In this document: in pieces, positions 52,639-61,834 of the stretch | Layout: each line of letters begins with the position of its first letter | Numbering within the stretch: position 1 is the first letter of the stretch | From: Streptomyces armeniacus | GTDB taxonomy: Bacteria > Actinomycetota > Actinomycetes > Streptomycetales > Streptomycetaceae | Assembly: GCF_003355155.1 (NCBI RefSeq) | Contig: NZ_CP031320.1 | Coordinates: forward strand, 3,959,367 to 4,023,366 | Length of the DNA stretch: 64,000 nucleotides | Direction of reading: 5' to 3' | Notes under the pieces: model-generated | Seen by the model: the letters and a program-made list of their open reading frames with translations, nothing else | The model's database searches: none | Told to the model about the DNA's origin: nothing | Program-made: the position numbers and the translations under genes

Positions 52639-54189
52639 GTGAGCGAGCAGCCCCAGGAACCCGAGCCCGAGCCTGACGACGCCTCCGGTGAGGCGACCGG
52701 CGATGCCCCCGACGAGTTCGAGGAGATCGTGGACGCGGAAACCCTTCGCGACCCCGATCTCGCCGTGATCGAGGCCGGCAGCCGTACCCTCCGCGCGCAG
52801 GCGGGCCCCCCGCCGACCGGGCTCGCTCCGGGGCGCCCGGAGGACCCGGAGGCGGACCGGGCGCTGCGCGCCGTGGAGGAGGAGCTCGCCACCCGCTGGG
52901 CCGAGACCAAGCTCGAGCCGTCCCGGGTGCGGATCACCGCGCTGCTGGACGTCCTGGGCGAGCCGCAGCGCACGTACCCGTCGATCCACATCACCGGCAC
53001 CAACGGCAAGACCAGCACCGCCCGCATGATCGAGGTGCTGCTCGCCGGCTTCGAGCTGCGCACCGGCCGGTACAGCAGCCCGCACGTGCAGTCGATCACC
53101 GAGCGGATCAGCGTCGACGGTGCCCCGCTCTCCGCCGAGCGCTTCGTCGAAACGTACGACGACATCAAGCCGTTCGTGGAGATGGTCGACGCCCAGCAGT
53201 CGTACCGGCTGTCGTTCTTCGAGGTGCTCACCGGCATGGCCTTCGCCGCGTTCGCCGACGCCCCGGTCGACGTCGCCGTGGTCGAGGTCGGCATGGGCGG
53301 CACCTGGGACGCGACGAACGTCATGGACGCGTCCGTCGCCGTCCTGACCCCCATCTCCCTGGACCACACCGACCGGCTCGGCGACACCCCGGAGGAGATC
53401 GCGGGGGAGAAGGCCGGGATCGTGAAGCGGGACGCGACGGTGGTGCTCGCGCAGCAGCCCGTGGAGGCCGCGTCCGTGGTGCTCAAGAAGGCCGTCGAGG
53501 TGGACGCCACGGTGGCCCGCGAGGGCATGGAGTTCGGGGTGGTCTCGCGTGAGGTCGCGGTCGGCGGGCAGCTGCTGACGCTGCGCGGCCTGGGCGGCGA
53601 GTATCCGGACATCTTCCTGCCGATGCACGGCGCGCACATGGCGCACAACGCCTCGGTCGCGCTCGCCGCCGTCGAGGCGTTCTTCGGCATCGGCTCGGAG
53701 CCCGCCCGCACGCTCGACATCGACACCATCCGGCAGGCGTTCGCGGCGGCGGCCACTCCGGGCCGGCTGGAGCTCGTACGGTCCTCGCCGTCCGTTCTGC
53801 TGGACGCCGCGCACAACCCGGCGGGCGCGCAGGCGACGGCGGCGGCGGTGACGGAGGCGTTCGGCTTCAGCAGGCTGATCGGGGTGGTCGGGCCGAGCGG
53901 GGACAAGGACGTACGGGGGCTGCTGGAGGCGTTCGAGCCGGTGTTCACGGAGGTCGTGGTCACCCGGAACACCACGCACCGCGCGATGGACGTGGACGAG
54001 CTCGCGGCGCTCGCCGTCGAGGTGTTCGGGGAGGACCGGGTGCAGGTGGAGCCGCGGCTGGACGACGCGGTGGAGGCGGCGATCACGCTGGCGGAGGAGG
54101 AGGGCGAGTACGCCGCGGCCGGCGTGCTGGTCACCGGCTCCGTCATCACGGTCGGCGAGGCGCGGCTGCTGCTGGGAAGGGGCCGCTAG
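52639..54189 (+). CDS. folC: Bifunctional folylpolyglutamate / dihydrofolate synthase
   Basis: 516 residues. The Mur-ligase-like ATP loop is ITGTNGKTSTARMIEVLL, the folate loop and RYSSPHVQSITERI follow, and the C-terminal domain includes LLDAAHNPAGAQATAAAV. An acidic, disordered extension of about 75 residues (QPQEPEPEPDDASGEATGD) precedes the domain, as in other Streptomyces FolC. TAGACT (52626-52631) lies 7 bases before GTG 52639, so this is a leaderless mRNA. The stop overlaps the next gene by one base. Confidence 0.95.
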   Translation: MSEQPQEPEPEPDDASGEATGDAPDEFEEIVDAETLRDPDLAVIEAGSRTLRAQAGPPPTGLAPGRPEDPEADRALRAVEEELATRWAETKLEPSRVRITALLDVLGEPQRTYPSIHITGTNGKTSTARMIEVLLAGFELRTGRYSSPHVQSITERISVDGAPLSAERFVETYDDIKPFVEMVDAQQSYRLSFFEVLTGMAFAAFADAPVDVAVVEVGMGGTWDATNVMDASVAVLTPISLDHTDRLGDTPEEIAGEKAGIVKRDATVVLAQQPVEAASVVLKKAVEVDATVAREGMEFGVVSREVAVGGQLLTLRGLGGEYPDIFLPMHGAHMAHNASVALAAVEAFFGIGSEPARTLDIDTIRQAFAAAATPGRLELVRSSPSVLLDAAHNPAGAQATAAAVTEAFGFSRLIGVVGPSGDKDVRGLLEAFEPVFTEVVVTRNTTHRAMDVDELAALAVEVFGEDRVQVEPRLDDAVEAAITLAEEEGEYAAAGVLVTGSVITVGEARLLLGRGR

Positions 54190-54542
54190 TGCGCACCCTC
54201 TGCGCGGGCACCCTGCTCGGCGAGTTCTTCGTGATCGGCTTCGCGGGCCTGGTGGCGATGCGGACGACCGACCTGTCCACCGGCACGGTCTGGACGGTCA
54301 GTGGCATCGCCATGGCGCTGTGTCTGCTGCTGTGCGGCGTGCTGACCCGGCCGGGCGGCCTGGCGCTGGGCTGGCTGCTGCAGGCGGGCCTGATCGCGAG
54401 CGGTTTCGCCGTTCCGACGATGTTCTTCCTGGGTGTCCTCTTCGCGGCACTGTGGTGGGCCTCGGTGCACTACGGGCGGAAGGTGGACGAGGCGAAGGCG
54501 GCGCGCGCGGCGGCCTCGGCGGCGGAGCCTGACGCTGCGTGA
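54189..54542 (+). CDS. DUF4233 membrane protein
   Basis: 117 residues, three to four hydrophobic segments (LGEFFVIGFAGLVAM; GIAMALCLLLCGVL; WLLQAGLIASGFAVP; FFLGVLFAALWWASV) and an Ala/Glu-rich tail. DUF4233 regularly follows folC in actinobacteria; function unknown. The GTG start shares its first base with the folC stop (TAGTG), so translation is coupled. Confidence 0.88.
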   Translation: MRTLCAGTLLGEFFVIGFAGLVAMRTTDLSTGTVWTVSGIAMALCLLLCGVLTRPGGLALGWLLQAGLIASGFAVPTMFFLGVLFAALWWASVHYGRKVDEAKAARAAASAAEPDAA

Positions 54543-54633
54543 CGGCGGGCTCCCGCGCCGGTGTAGCCTCTGAGCACTCGCTCATCGTCGTACCGCTGTC
54601 CCGCGCAGCCGCTGTATCCAAGGAGCCCGCACC

Positions 54634-55047
54634 ATGAGCCAGCGCACGCTCGTCCTGCTCAAGCCCGACGCCGTACGCCGGGGTCTGATCGGCGAGATCA
54701 TCGGCCGGATCGAGAGCAAGGCGGGGTGGACCATCCGCGCCCTCGAACTGCGCGATCTCGACCGGGTGACCCTGGAGCAGCACTACGCGGAGCACGAGGG
54801 CCGTCCGTTCTACGATCCGCTGATGGAGTTCATGGCGTCCGGCCCGTCGGTGGTGCTGGTGGTCGAGGGCGAGCGGGTCATCGAGGGCGTACGGGCGCTG
54901 GCGGGGCCGACGGACCCGATCGCCGCCGCTCCGGGGTCGATTCGCGGGGACTTCGGCACGATCGTGCGGGAGAACCTCATCCACGCCTCGGACTCGGAGG
55001 AGTCCGCGGAGCGAGAACTGAAGATTTTTTTCCCGGATTTCACCTGA
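54634..55047 (+). CDS. ndk: Nucleoside diphosphate kinase
   Basis: 137 residues, full length. It starts with TLVLLKPDAVRRGLIGEIIG, and the catalytic histidine lies in RENLIHASDSEESAERE. Interconverts (d)NDPs and (d)NTPs by a phosphohistidine intermediate. AAGGAG lies 8 nt upstream of the ATG. Placed between folC and mreB as in S. coelicolor; a U-tailed hairpin follows. Confidence 0.97.
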   Translation: MSQRTLVLLKPDAVRRGLIGEIIGRIESKAGWTIRALELRDLDRVTLEQHYAEHEGRPFYDPLMEFMASGPSVVLVVEGERVIEGVRALAGPTDPIAAAPGSIRGDFGTIVRENLIHASDSEESAERELKIFFPDFT

Positions 55048-55090
55048 CGTATTACTGACGGGGTGTCACGATATTAGCCCCGTTGACCTG

Positions 55091-55116
55091 GGGCGGCCAC
55101 ATTATTTTGGTCGCCC
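55091..55116 (+). terminator. ndk terminator
   Basis: Stem GGGCGGCCA/TGGTCGCCC (one G-U pair) with loop CATTATTT, followed by TTT. One of the few intrinsic terminators in the window with a U-tract. Confidence 0.75.
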
Positions 55117-55338
55117 TTTGGCATATGCGCGGCCGTTCGGGGGAACGCATCACTCGGACACGACGTCACCATTACGGAGGACGACCGGCGTTCCGCCGAC
55201 AATGGCGGAGGAACCCTTGCAACGTGTCCCGGTGACCGCGTTTACGATGGACCTTCGCATCCCGCTGCGCGGCGCGTACACAACTCCTGCCGTCCTCCCA
55301 CACAAAATCGCTCCAGTTGGAAGGCCAGACGTATCCTC

Positions 55339-56370
55339 ATGGCGAACAACATGTCGTTCATCGGCCGTGATATGGCTGTCGACCTCGGGACCGCCAACAC
55401 GCTGGTGTACGTCAGGGGTCGCGGGATCGTCCTCAACGAGCCGTCCGTCGTCGCCATCAACACCAACACCGGTGGCATCCTCGCGGTCGGAGCCGAGGCG
55501 AAGAAGATGATCGGCCGTACCCCCGGCAACATCGTGGCCGTACGTCCCCTGAAGGACGGCGTGATCGCCGACTTCGAGATCACCGAGCGGATGCTCCGCT
55601 ATTTCATCCTGAAGATCCACAAACGCCGATATCTGGCCCGCCCCCGCGTCGTCGTCTGTGTCCCCTCCGGCATCACGGGTGTGGAACGCCGCGCGGTCAT
55701 CGAGGCGTCCACCCAGGCGGGCGCGCGCCAGGTGCACATCATCGAGGAGCCGATGGCCGCCGCCATCGGGTCCGGGCTGCCGGTCCACGAGGCGACGGGG
55801 AACATGGTCGTGGACATCGGCGGCGGCACCACCGAGGTCGCGGTCATCTCGCTGGGCGGCATCGTGACGGCGCAGTCCATCCGCGTCGCGGGAGACGAGC
55901 TGGACAACGCGATCATCCAGCACATCAAGAAGGAGTACAGCCTGCTGCTCGGCGAGCGCACCGCCGAGAGCATCAAGATCACCATCGGTTCGGCGTTCAA
56001 TCTGGACAAGGACGAGCACACCGAGATCCGCGGCCGCGACCTGGTCAGCGGCCTGCCCAAGACGGTGGTGATCTCGGCCGCGGAGGTCCGCAAGGCCATC
56101 GAGGAGCCGGTCAACGCGATCGTGGACGCGGTCAAGACCACCCTCGACAAGTGCCCGCCCGAGCTGTCCGGTGACGTCATGGACCGCGGCATCGTTCTCA
56201 CGGGTGGCGGCGCTCTGCTGCGCGGCCTCGACGAGCGGTTGCGGCACGAGACGGGGATGCCGATCCACATCGCCGAGGACCCGCTCGACTCGGTCGCGCT
56301 GGGCTCCGGCAAGTGTGTGGAGGAGTTCGAAGCACTGCAGCAGGTCCTCGACGCGCAGCCGAGGCGCTGA
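55339..56370 (+). CDS. mreB: Rod-shape determining actin homologue MreB
   Basis: 343 residues. Phosphate-1 motif [14 protein letters not shown], phosphate-2 [20 protein letters not shown] and adenosine motif [18 protein letters not shown] are all present. In Streptomyces MreB acts in sporulation septa and the spore wall; vegetative growth is DivIVA-driven. Two ATGs (55339 and 55351) are possible; neither has a strong ribosome-binding site. First gene of the mre-pbp2-rodA cluster. Confidence 0.97.
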   Translation: MANNMSFIGRDMAVDLGTANTLVYVRGRGIVLNEPSVVAINTNTGGILAVGAEAKKMIGRTPGNIVAVRPLKDGVIADFEITERMLRYFILKIHKRRYLARPRVVVCVPSGITGVERRAVIEASTQAGARQVHIIEEPMAAAIGSGLPVHEATGNMVVDIGGGTTEVAVISLGGIVTAQSIRVAGDELDNAIIQHIKKEYSLLLGERTAESIKITIGSAFNLDKDEHTEIRGRDLVSGLPKTVVISAAEVRKAIEEPVNAIVDAVKTTLDKCPPELSGDVMDRGIVLTGGGALLRGLDERLRHETGMPIHIAEDPLDSVALGSGKCVEEFEALQQVLDAQPRR

Positions 56371-56520
56371 CGCCGGCCCGCCGGCCGGCACGGGCCGCTC
56401 CGGTCCGGCCGCCGGCCGGCACGGACAACGGTCCCGCCGCCGGTCCGCGCGGCGGCCCGGCACCCACAGCGAGATGACACGCACGACCCGGTCCGACTGA
56501 GAAAGGCACGGCCGCCGCAC

Positions 56521-57531
56521 GTGAGGGACACACGAGAAAGCCGGCTGCTGCTCGTCCTGCTGGTCGCCATCGCGTTCGCACTGATCACGGTGGACATCAG
56601 AGGGGGCGAGCAGTCTCCGCTCGACGGTGCGCGGCAGGGAGCCGCGTCCGTATTCGGACCCGTGCAGGAGGGGGTGGCGTCCGCGGTCGACCCGGTCGGC
56701 AACGCCGTCGCGGCCGTACGCGACTCGGACGCACGGCACGACCGCATAAAGGAGCTCGAGCAGGAGATCATGACGCTCAAGCGGGAGGCGGGCTCCGCCG
56801 ACGGCAACCGCGCCCGCGCCCGCGAGCTGGACAAGCTCCTCAAGACGGCCGGCGCGGGCGGGTACGGCGTCAAGCCCGCCGAGGTCATCGCCATAGGGGC
56901 CACGCAGGGCTTCTCCTGGACCGTCACCATCGACGCGGGCACCGAGGACGGGCTCAAGCGGGACATGACGGTGCTCAACGGGGACGGCCTCGTCGGGCGC
57001 GTCACCACCGCGGGCCCCTCCACCTCGACCGTGCTGCTCGCCAACGACCCCGACTTCACCGTGGGCACCCGTATCGAGGGCAACCGCGAGCTGGGCTTCG
57101 CCACCGGCCGCGGCGGCAACGCGCTCACCGTGCAGCTGCTGAACGGCAAGGCGAAGGTCAAGTCCGGCGACCGGCTGGTCACCTTCGGCTCGCAGGCCGG
57201 CAAACCCTTCGTCCCCGGCGTGCCGGTCGGCGAGGTGACGAAGGTGGAGAGGCAGGGTGGAGATCTGACGCGGACCCTGCGCGTGCGGCCGTACGTCGGC
57301 TTCACCAAGCTCGACATCGTCGGTGTGGTCGTGGAGCCGCCGCGCACGGACCCGCGGGACAAGGTGCTCAGACCAGACCCGGAGAAGCCCAAGCCCACCC
57401 CGACGGTCACCGTCACCGCCACCCCCGGCGCGAACGGCGAGGCGCCACCCGGCGCCGAGGACGAGGCCGGCCAGGGCAACGAGGCGGAGCAAGGCGCCGG
57501 GGAAAACGCGGCCCCAGGAGATGAGGAATGA
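56521..57531 (+). CDS. mreC: Cell-shape protein MreC
   Basis: 336 residues. One N-terminal helix (LLLVLLVAIAFALITVDI), a coiled coil (HDRIKELEQEIMTLKREAGS) and the beta-barrel domain with RVTTAGPSTSTVLLANDPDF and GDRLVTFGSQAGKPFVPGVP. The tail is a Pro/Glu/Ala extension. It scaffolds PBP2-RodA in the periplasm-equivalent space. GTG start; the last 4 bases overlap mreD (ATGA). Confidence 0.95.
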   Translation: MRDTRESRLLLVLLVAIAFALITVDIRGGEQSPLDGARQGAASVFGPVQEGVASAVDPVGNAVAAVRDSDARHDRIKELEQEIMTLKREAGSADGNRARARELDKLLKTAGAGGYGVKPAEVIAIGATQGFSWTVTIDAGTEDGLKRDMTVLNGDGLVGRVTTAGPSTSTVLLANDPDFTVGTRIEGNRELGFATGRGGNALTVQLLNGKAKVKSGDRLVTFGSQAGKPFVPGVPVGEVTKVERQGGDLTRTLRVRPYVGFTKLDIVGVVVEPPRTDPRDKVLRPDPEKPKPTPTVTVTATPGANGEAPPGAEDEAGQGNEAEQGAGENAAPGDEE

Positions 57532-58244
57532 GAGTCAACCGGATCCTCCTCTCGGCGGCGCTCGTCGTCCTCGCCCTGCTCGTGCAGGTGAGCGTGCTCG
57601 CGCGGCTCCAACTGCCCGGCGCCGTCCCGGACCTGCTGCTGCTCACGGTGCTCGGGCTGGCGATGGTCTACGGCCACACGGGCGGCGCCCTCGTCGGCTT
57701 CACCGCCGGCCTCCTCGCCGACATCGCGCCGCCGGCCGACCACGCCGTGGGCCGCTACGCGCTGGTCCTCTGCGTCGTCGGCTACGCCGCCGGGCTCACC
57801 AAGCCGGACACCGGCCAGCACCGTTCGGCGACCGTTCCCATGCTGGTGGTGGCCAGCGCGGCGATCAGCTCCACGCTGCTGTACGCGGGTGTGGGCGCCC
57901 TCGTCGGTGACACCGCGGCACGCCAAGTGGGCCTCGGCAGCCTACTGTTCACGGCCACGCTGTACGACCTGCTGCTCGCGCCGTTCACGGTCCCGCTGAT
58001 CATGGCGGCGGCGAGGCGGCTGGAACGCGATCCGCTCGCCGCCGACGCCTCCGGCACCGCGAGCGGCGAGGGCTCGTACGGCTGGCTGATCGCGGGCACC
58101 GGAGTGCGTACGAACGGGAAGGCGGCGCGGAACGGCCGCAACGGCGGCAAGCCCGCCCGTATCGGAGGGCAGCGGAGCGTGCTCCTGGGCGGACGTTCCG
58201 CGAAGAACAAGGCGGCACGGATCAAGGGGGTCAAACGGCTGTGA
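57528..58244 (+). CDS. mreD: Cell-shape membrane protein MreD
   Basis: 238 residues with five to six hydrophobic helices (ILLSAALVVLALLVQVSVLA, DLLLLTVLGLAMVYGHTGG, MLVVASAAISSTLLYAGV). The usual MreD is about 160 residues; here a basic, glycine-rich cytosolic tail of about 70 residues (NGKAARNGRNGGKPARIGG) is added. Overlaps mreC and pbp2 by 4 bases each. Confidence 0.93.
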   Translation: MRVNRILLSAALVVLALLVQVSVLARLQLPGAVPDLLLLTVLGLAMVYGHTGGALVGFTAGLLADIAPPADHAVGRYALVLCVVGYAAGLTKPDTGQHRSATVPMLVVASAAISSTLLYAGVGALVGDTAARQVGLGSLLFTATLYDLLLAPFTVPLIMAAARRLERDPLAADASGTASGEGSYGWLIAGTGVRTNGKAARNGRNGGKPARIGGQRSVLLGGRSAKNKAARIKGVKRL

Positions 58245-60412
58245 GCAACATCCCGGAGACCGGACGCACGCCAAGGGTCACCATCCGGCTGGTGGCGATC
58301 CAGATCCTGGTGTTCTCACTGCTGCTCACCCTGGGCGGCCGGCTGTGGTACCTCCAGATCCGCAACGGCGACGAGTACCAGGAGGAGGCCGCCGGGAACC
58401 ACGTCCAGCAGGTCGTGCAGCCCGCCGTCCGCGGCTCCATCCTCGACGCGCGCGGCGTGCCCATCGCCGACAACGAGACCCGGCTCGTGGTGACCGCGTC
58501 CCGCACCGAGCTGATGAAGCAGCCGGACGACGGCGCCGCCGTCCTCGAACGCCTCGCGGGCGTACTGAAGATGAAGCCCGAGGAGATCAAGCTGCGGGTC
58601 CGGCTGTGCGACGCCGAGACACCGCAGCCCTGCTGGAACGGCTCGCCGTACCAGCCGATCCCGGTCACCGACGAGGCCAGCGCGCAGCAGGCCATGCAGA
58701 TCCGGGAGCGGGCCGAGGACTTCCCGGGCATCAACGCGGAGCCCACGGCCGTACGGCGGTACCCGGCGCCGTACGGCTCCAGCACCTCCCAGGTGCTCGG
58801 CTACCTCTCGCCGGTCACCGACGAGGAGATCGAGAAGGCCAAGGACTCCGACTCGCCGTTCCTCTCCTCCGACCAGATCGGCCGCTCCGGCATCGAGCGC
58901 AGCTACAACAAGGCGCTGCGCGGCGACGCCGGCGTCGACCGCTACGAGGTCGACAAGCTCGGCCGGGTCATGGGCCGCACCGAGAGCGAGCAGGCCGAGC
59001 CCGGCTCCAGCCTTGTCACCAGCATCGACTCGCGGGTGCAGGCCGTGGCCGAGAAGGAACTCCAGAAGGCCATGGTGGAGGCGCGCAAGCAGCACGACGA
59101 CAACACCGGCCGCAACTACGAGGCGGACGCGGGCGCCGTCGTGGTGCTGGAGTCCAAGACGGGCCGGGTCGTGTCGATGGCGTCCAACCCCGAGTACGAC
59201 CCCAACGACTGGGTCGGCGGCATCGACGCCAAGGAGTACAAGCGGCTCACCGGCAAGGAGTCCAACTACCCGCTGATCAACCGCGCGATACAGGGGCAGG
59301 CCGCGCCCGGCTCGATCTTCAAGGTCATCTCGACGGCCGCGGCCCTCAAGGCGGGGCACACCTTCAACGACACCTTCGACTGCTCGTCCTCGTACAACAT
59401 CGGCGGCCAGGTCTTCAAGAACTACGAGTCGCAGAGTTACGGCTCGATCAACCTGGGCCGCGCCCTCGAGGTCTCCTGCGACACCGTCTTCTACCGCATC
59501 GCGCACGAGCAGTGGAAGAAGGACGGCGGGATGACGCCGAAGAAGGGCGCGAACGACTGGTTCTACAAGATGGCGCGGGACTTCGGCCTCGGCAAGGAGA
59601 CCGGGATCGACGTCCCGAACGAGGTCAGCGGCCGCGTCCCGGACCGCCAGTGGAAGAAGGACTACTGGGACGCCAACAAGGACACCTGGTGCAAGGTCAA
59701 GGACCCGAAGACGTACGCCGAGAAGATCGCCAAGGAGAACTGCGTCTCCGGCATGAAGATGCGCGCCGGTGACTCCGTCAACTACTCCATCGGACAGGGC
59801 GACACTCTCGTCACCCCCATCCAGATGGCGACCATCTACTCCGCGATCAGCAACGGCGGCACGATGTACGACCCGACCGTCGGCAAGGCGATCATCAATC
59901 CCGAGGGCACCAGGATCGACGAGATCAAGCCGAAGGCGCACGGCAAGCTGCCCGTCAGCAAGGCCCAGCTGAAGGAGATGGACAAGGCGCTCGCCGGGGT
60001 GGCCACCCGCGGCACCGCCGCCTGGCGGTTCGGCGGCTGGCCGCAGAAGAAGATCCCGATGCACGCCAAGACGGGTACGGCCGAGGTCGCGGGCAAGCAG
60101 ACCACCTCGTGGTTCGCCACGTACACCGAGGACTACACGGTCGTGATGACGATCTCCCAGGGCGGCACCGGCTCCGGCGCCTCCGGCCCGGCCGTGCGCA
60201 ACATCTACAACGCGCTGTACGGCGTGGACGCCAAGGGAAAGATCGACAAGAGCAAGGCGCTGCTCCCGAAGCCGGAGACGGCCCTGCCGAAGATCGACAG
60301 CGACGGACAGATCCAGGCGCAGCGGGACGAGAAGTTCGAGGCGCGGGCGAAGAAGCAGGCCGAGAAGGCGTCCGGTGAGGGCGGCGACGGGGGAGACGGG
60401 GGCGACGAGTGA
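58241..60412 (+). CDS. mrdA: Penicillin-binding protein 2 (class B transpeptidase)
   Basis: 723 residues. N-terminal anchor (LVAIQILVFSLLLTLGGRLW), dimerisation domain (QVVQPAVRGSILDARGVPIA), then the transpeptidase with Ser358-x-x-Lys361 (GSIFK), the SVN-type motif (GDSVNYSIGQGD) and KTG (HAKTGTAEVAG). Cross-links lateral-wall or spore-wall peptidoglycan with RodA. Cysteines in the domain (LCDAETPQPCWN; FDCSSS; SCDT) may form disulfides. The C-terminal Lys/Glu/Gly tail is disordered. Confidence 0.96.
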   Translation: MSNIPETGRTPRVTIRLVAIQILVFSLLLTLGGRLWYLQIRNGDEYQEEAAGNHVQQVVQPAVRGSILDARGVPIADNETRLVVTASRTELMKQPDDGAAVLERLAGVLKMKPEEIKLRVRLCDAETPQPCWNGSPYQPIPVTDEASAQQAMQIRERAEDFPGINAEPTAVRRYPAPYGSSTSQVLGYLSPVTDEEIEKAKDSDSPFLSSDQIGRSGIERSYNKALRGDAGVDRYEVDKLGRVMGRTESEQAEPGSSLVTSIDSRVQAVAEKELQKAMVEARKQHDDNTGRNYEADAGAVVVLESKTGRVVSMASNPEYDPNDWVGGIDAKEYKRLTGKESNYPLINRAIQGQAAPGSIFKVISTAAALKAGHTFNDTFDCSSSYNIGGQVFKNYESQSYGSINLGRALEVSCDTVFYRIAHEQWKKDGGMTPKKGANDWFYKMARDFGLGKETGIDVPNEVSGRVPDRQWKKDYWDANKDTWCKVKDPKTYAEKIAKENCVSGMKMRAGDSVNYSIGQGDTLVTPIQMATIYSAISNGGTMYDPTVGKAIINPEGTRIDEIKPKAHGKLPVSKAQLKEMDKALAGVATRGTAAWRFGGWPQKKIPMHAKTGTAEVAGKQTTSWFATYTEDYTVVMTISQGGTGSGASGPAVRNIYNALYGVDAKGKIDKSKALLPKPETALPKIDSDGQIQAQRDEKFEARAKKQAEKASGEGGDGGDGGDE

Positions 60413-61608
60413 GCACCCACTCCTACCCCCTCGGCCGGTACGGCCCGCAGCAGCGCTCCGCCTGGCACCGGCTGACCGCCCGCGGCTCGGTGGCGTGGCG
60501 GCTCGACTGGCCGATGCTGCTCGCCGCCTCCGCCCTGTCCGCCATCGGCGGGCTGCTGGTGTGGTCGGCCACCCGGAACCGTACGGAGATCAACCAGGGC
60601 GACCCGCAGTACTTCCTGCTGCGGCACATCCTGTTCTTCGCCATCGGCCTCGCCCTGATGGGCGGCACCATCTGGCTCGGGCACCGGAGGCTGCGCGGCG
60701 CGGTCCCGGTGCTGTACGGCGTCTCGGTGCTGCTCGCGCTGCTGGTGCTGACCCCGCTGGGTGCGACCATCAACGGCCAGCGCGCCTGGATCCAGCTCGG
60801 CGCGGGCTTCTCCATCCAGCCCGCCGAGTTCATCAAGATCACGGTGATCCTGGGGATGGCCATGCTGCTGGCGGCCCGCGTGGACGCCGGCGACCGCGAC
60901 TACCCGGACCACCGGACCGTAATGCAGGGGCTGGGCATGGCCGCCGGGCCGATCGCCGTGATCATGCTGATGCCCGACCTGGGTTCGGTGATGGTGCTGG
61001 TCGTGATCGTGCTCGGGGTGCTGCTCGCCTCCGGCGCCTCCAACCGCTGGATCGTCGGCCTGGTCACGGCGGGCGCGGGCGGCGCCGTCGCGGTGTGGAT
61101 GCTGGGGGTCCTCGACGAGTACCAGATCAACCGCTTCGCCGCCTTCGCCAACCCCGCGCTGGACCCGGCCGGCGTCGGCTACAACACCAACCAGGCGCGT
61201 ATCGCCATCGGTTCGGGCGGGCTCGGCGGCAAGGGCCTGTTCGAGGGCACGCAGACGACCGGGCAGTTCGTGCCCGAGCAGCAGACGGACTTCATCTTCA
61301 CCGTCGCCGGTGAGGAGCTGGGTTTCGTCGGCGGCGGCCTGATCATCGCGCTGATGGGCGTGGTGCTGTGGCGCGCGTGCCGTATCGCACGGGAGACGAC
61401 CGAGCTGTACGGGACGATCGTGGCGGCCGGTGTCATCGCCTGGCTCGCGTTCCAGACCTTCGAGAACATCGGGATGACGCTGGGCATCATGCCGGTCGCG
61501 GGGCTGCCGCTGCCGTTCGTGTCGTACGGCGGGACCTCGATGTTCGCGGTGTGGATCGCGGTGGGTCTGCTTCAGTCGATCAAGGTCCAGAGACCGGTCT
61601 CTGCCTAG
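60409..61608 (+). CDS. rodA: Peptidoglycan glycosyltransferase RodA (SEDS family)
   Basis: 399 residues with about 10 membrane helices. The SEDS signatures are visible: GQRAWIQLGAGFSIQPAEFIK, MPDLGSVMVLVV, the catalytic-loop EQQTDFIFTVAGEELGFVGG and PLPFVSYGGTSMFA. Polymerises lipid II glycans as partner of the upstream PBP2, whose gene it overlaps by 4 bases. Last gene of the mre operon; a REP-like locus follows. Confidence 0.96.
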   Translation: MSTHSYPLGRYGPQQRSAWHRLTARGSVAWRLDWPMLLAASALSAIGGLLVWSATRNRTEINQGDPQYFLLRHILFFAIGLALMGGTIWLGHRRLRGAVPVLYGVSVLLALLVLTPLGATINGQRAWIQLGAGFSIQPAEFIKITVILGMAMLLAARVDAGDRDYPDHRTVMQGLGMAAGPIAVIMLMPDLGSVMVLVVIVLGVLLASGASNRWIVGLVTAGAGGAVAVWMLGVLDEYQINRFAAFANPALDPAGVGYNTNQARIAIGSGGLGGKGLFEGTQTTGQFVPEQQTDFIFTVAGEELGFVGGGLIIALMGVVLWRACRIARETTELYGTIVAAGVIAWLAFQTFENIGMTLGIMPVAGLPLPFVSYGGTSMFAVWIAVGLLQSIKVQRPVSA

Positions 61609-61660
61609 CCCGTGCTCTGCTCCTGTCCCCTGCCCCTGTGCTGCGGGCGGCCCTCAGCCA

Positions 61661-61782
61661 CATCAGCCCGTCCGGCGTTTGAGGACGGACCGGAGCGGCC
61701 ACGGCCTGTGGTGGGTCCGTGTGCGTGGCCGACGCTGGGTGCTTCGTGGCCGAGGGCGTCCTCAAACGCCGGACGGGCTTGG
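61661..61782. repeat. REP-like repeat locus 5 (inverted pair)
   Basis: Forward copy (61661-61691) and reverse copy (61754-61782) are separated by about 60 bp downstream of rodA. They share the AAACGCC/GGCGTTT centre and could pair into a stem of over 20 bp. Confidence 0.87.
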
Positions 61783-61834
61783 ATTGGTGGGCGGGTGCAT
61801 TGCGGAGCGGCGGACCCGAGATTACTTTCGCGAC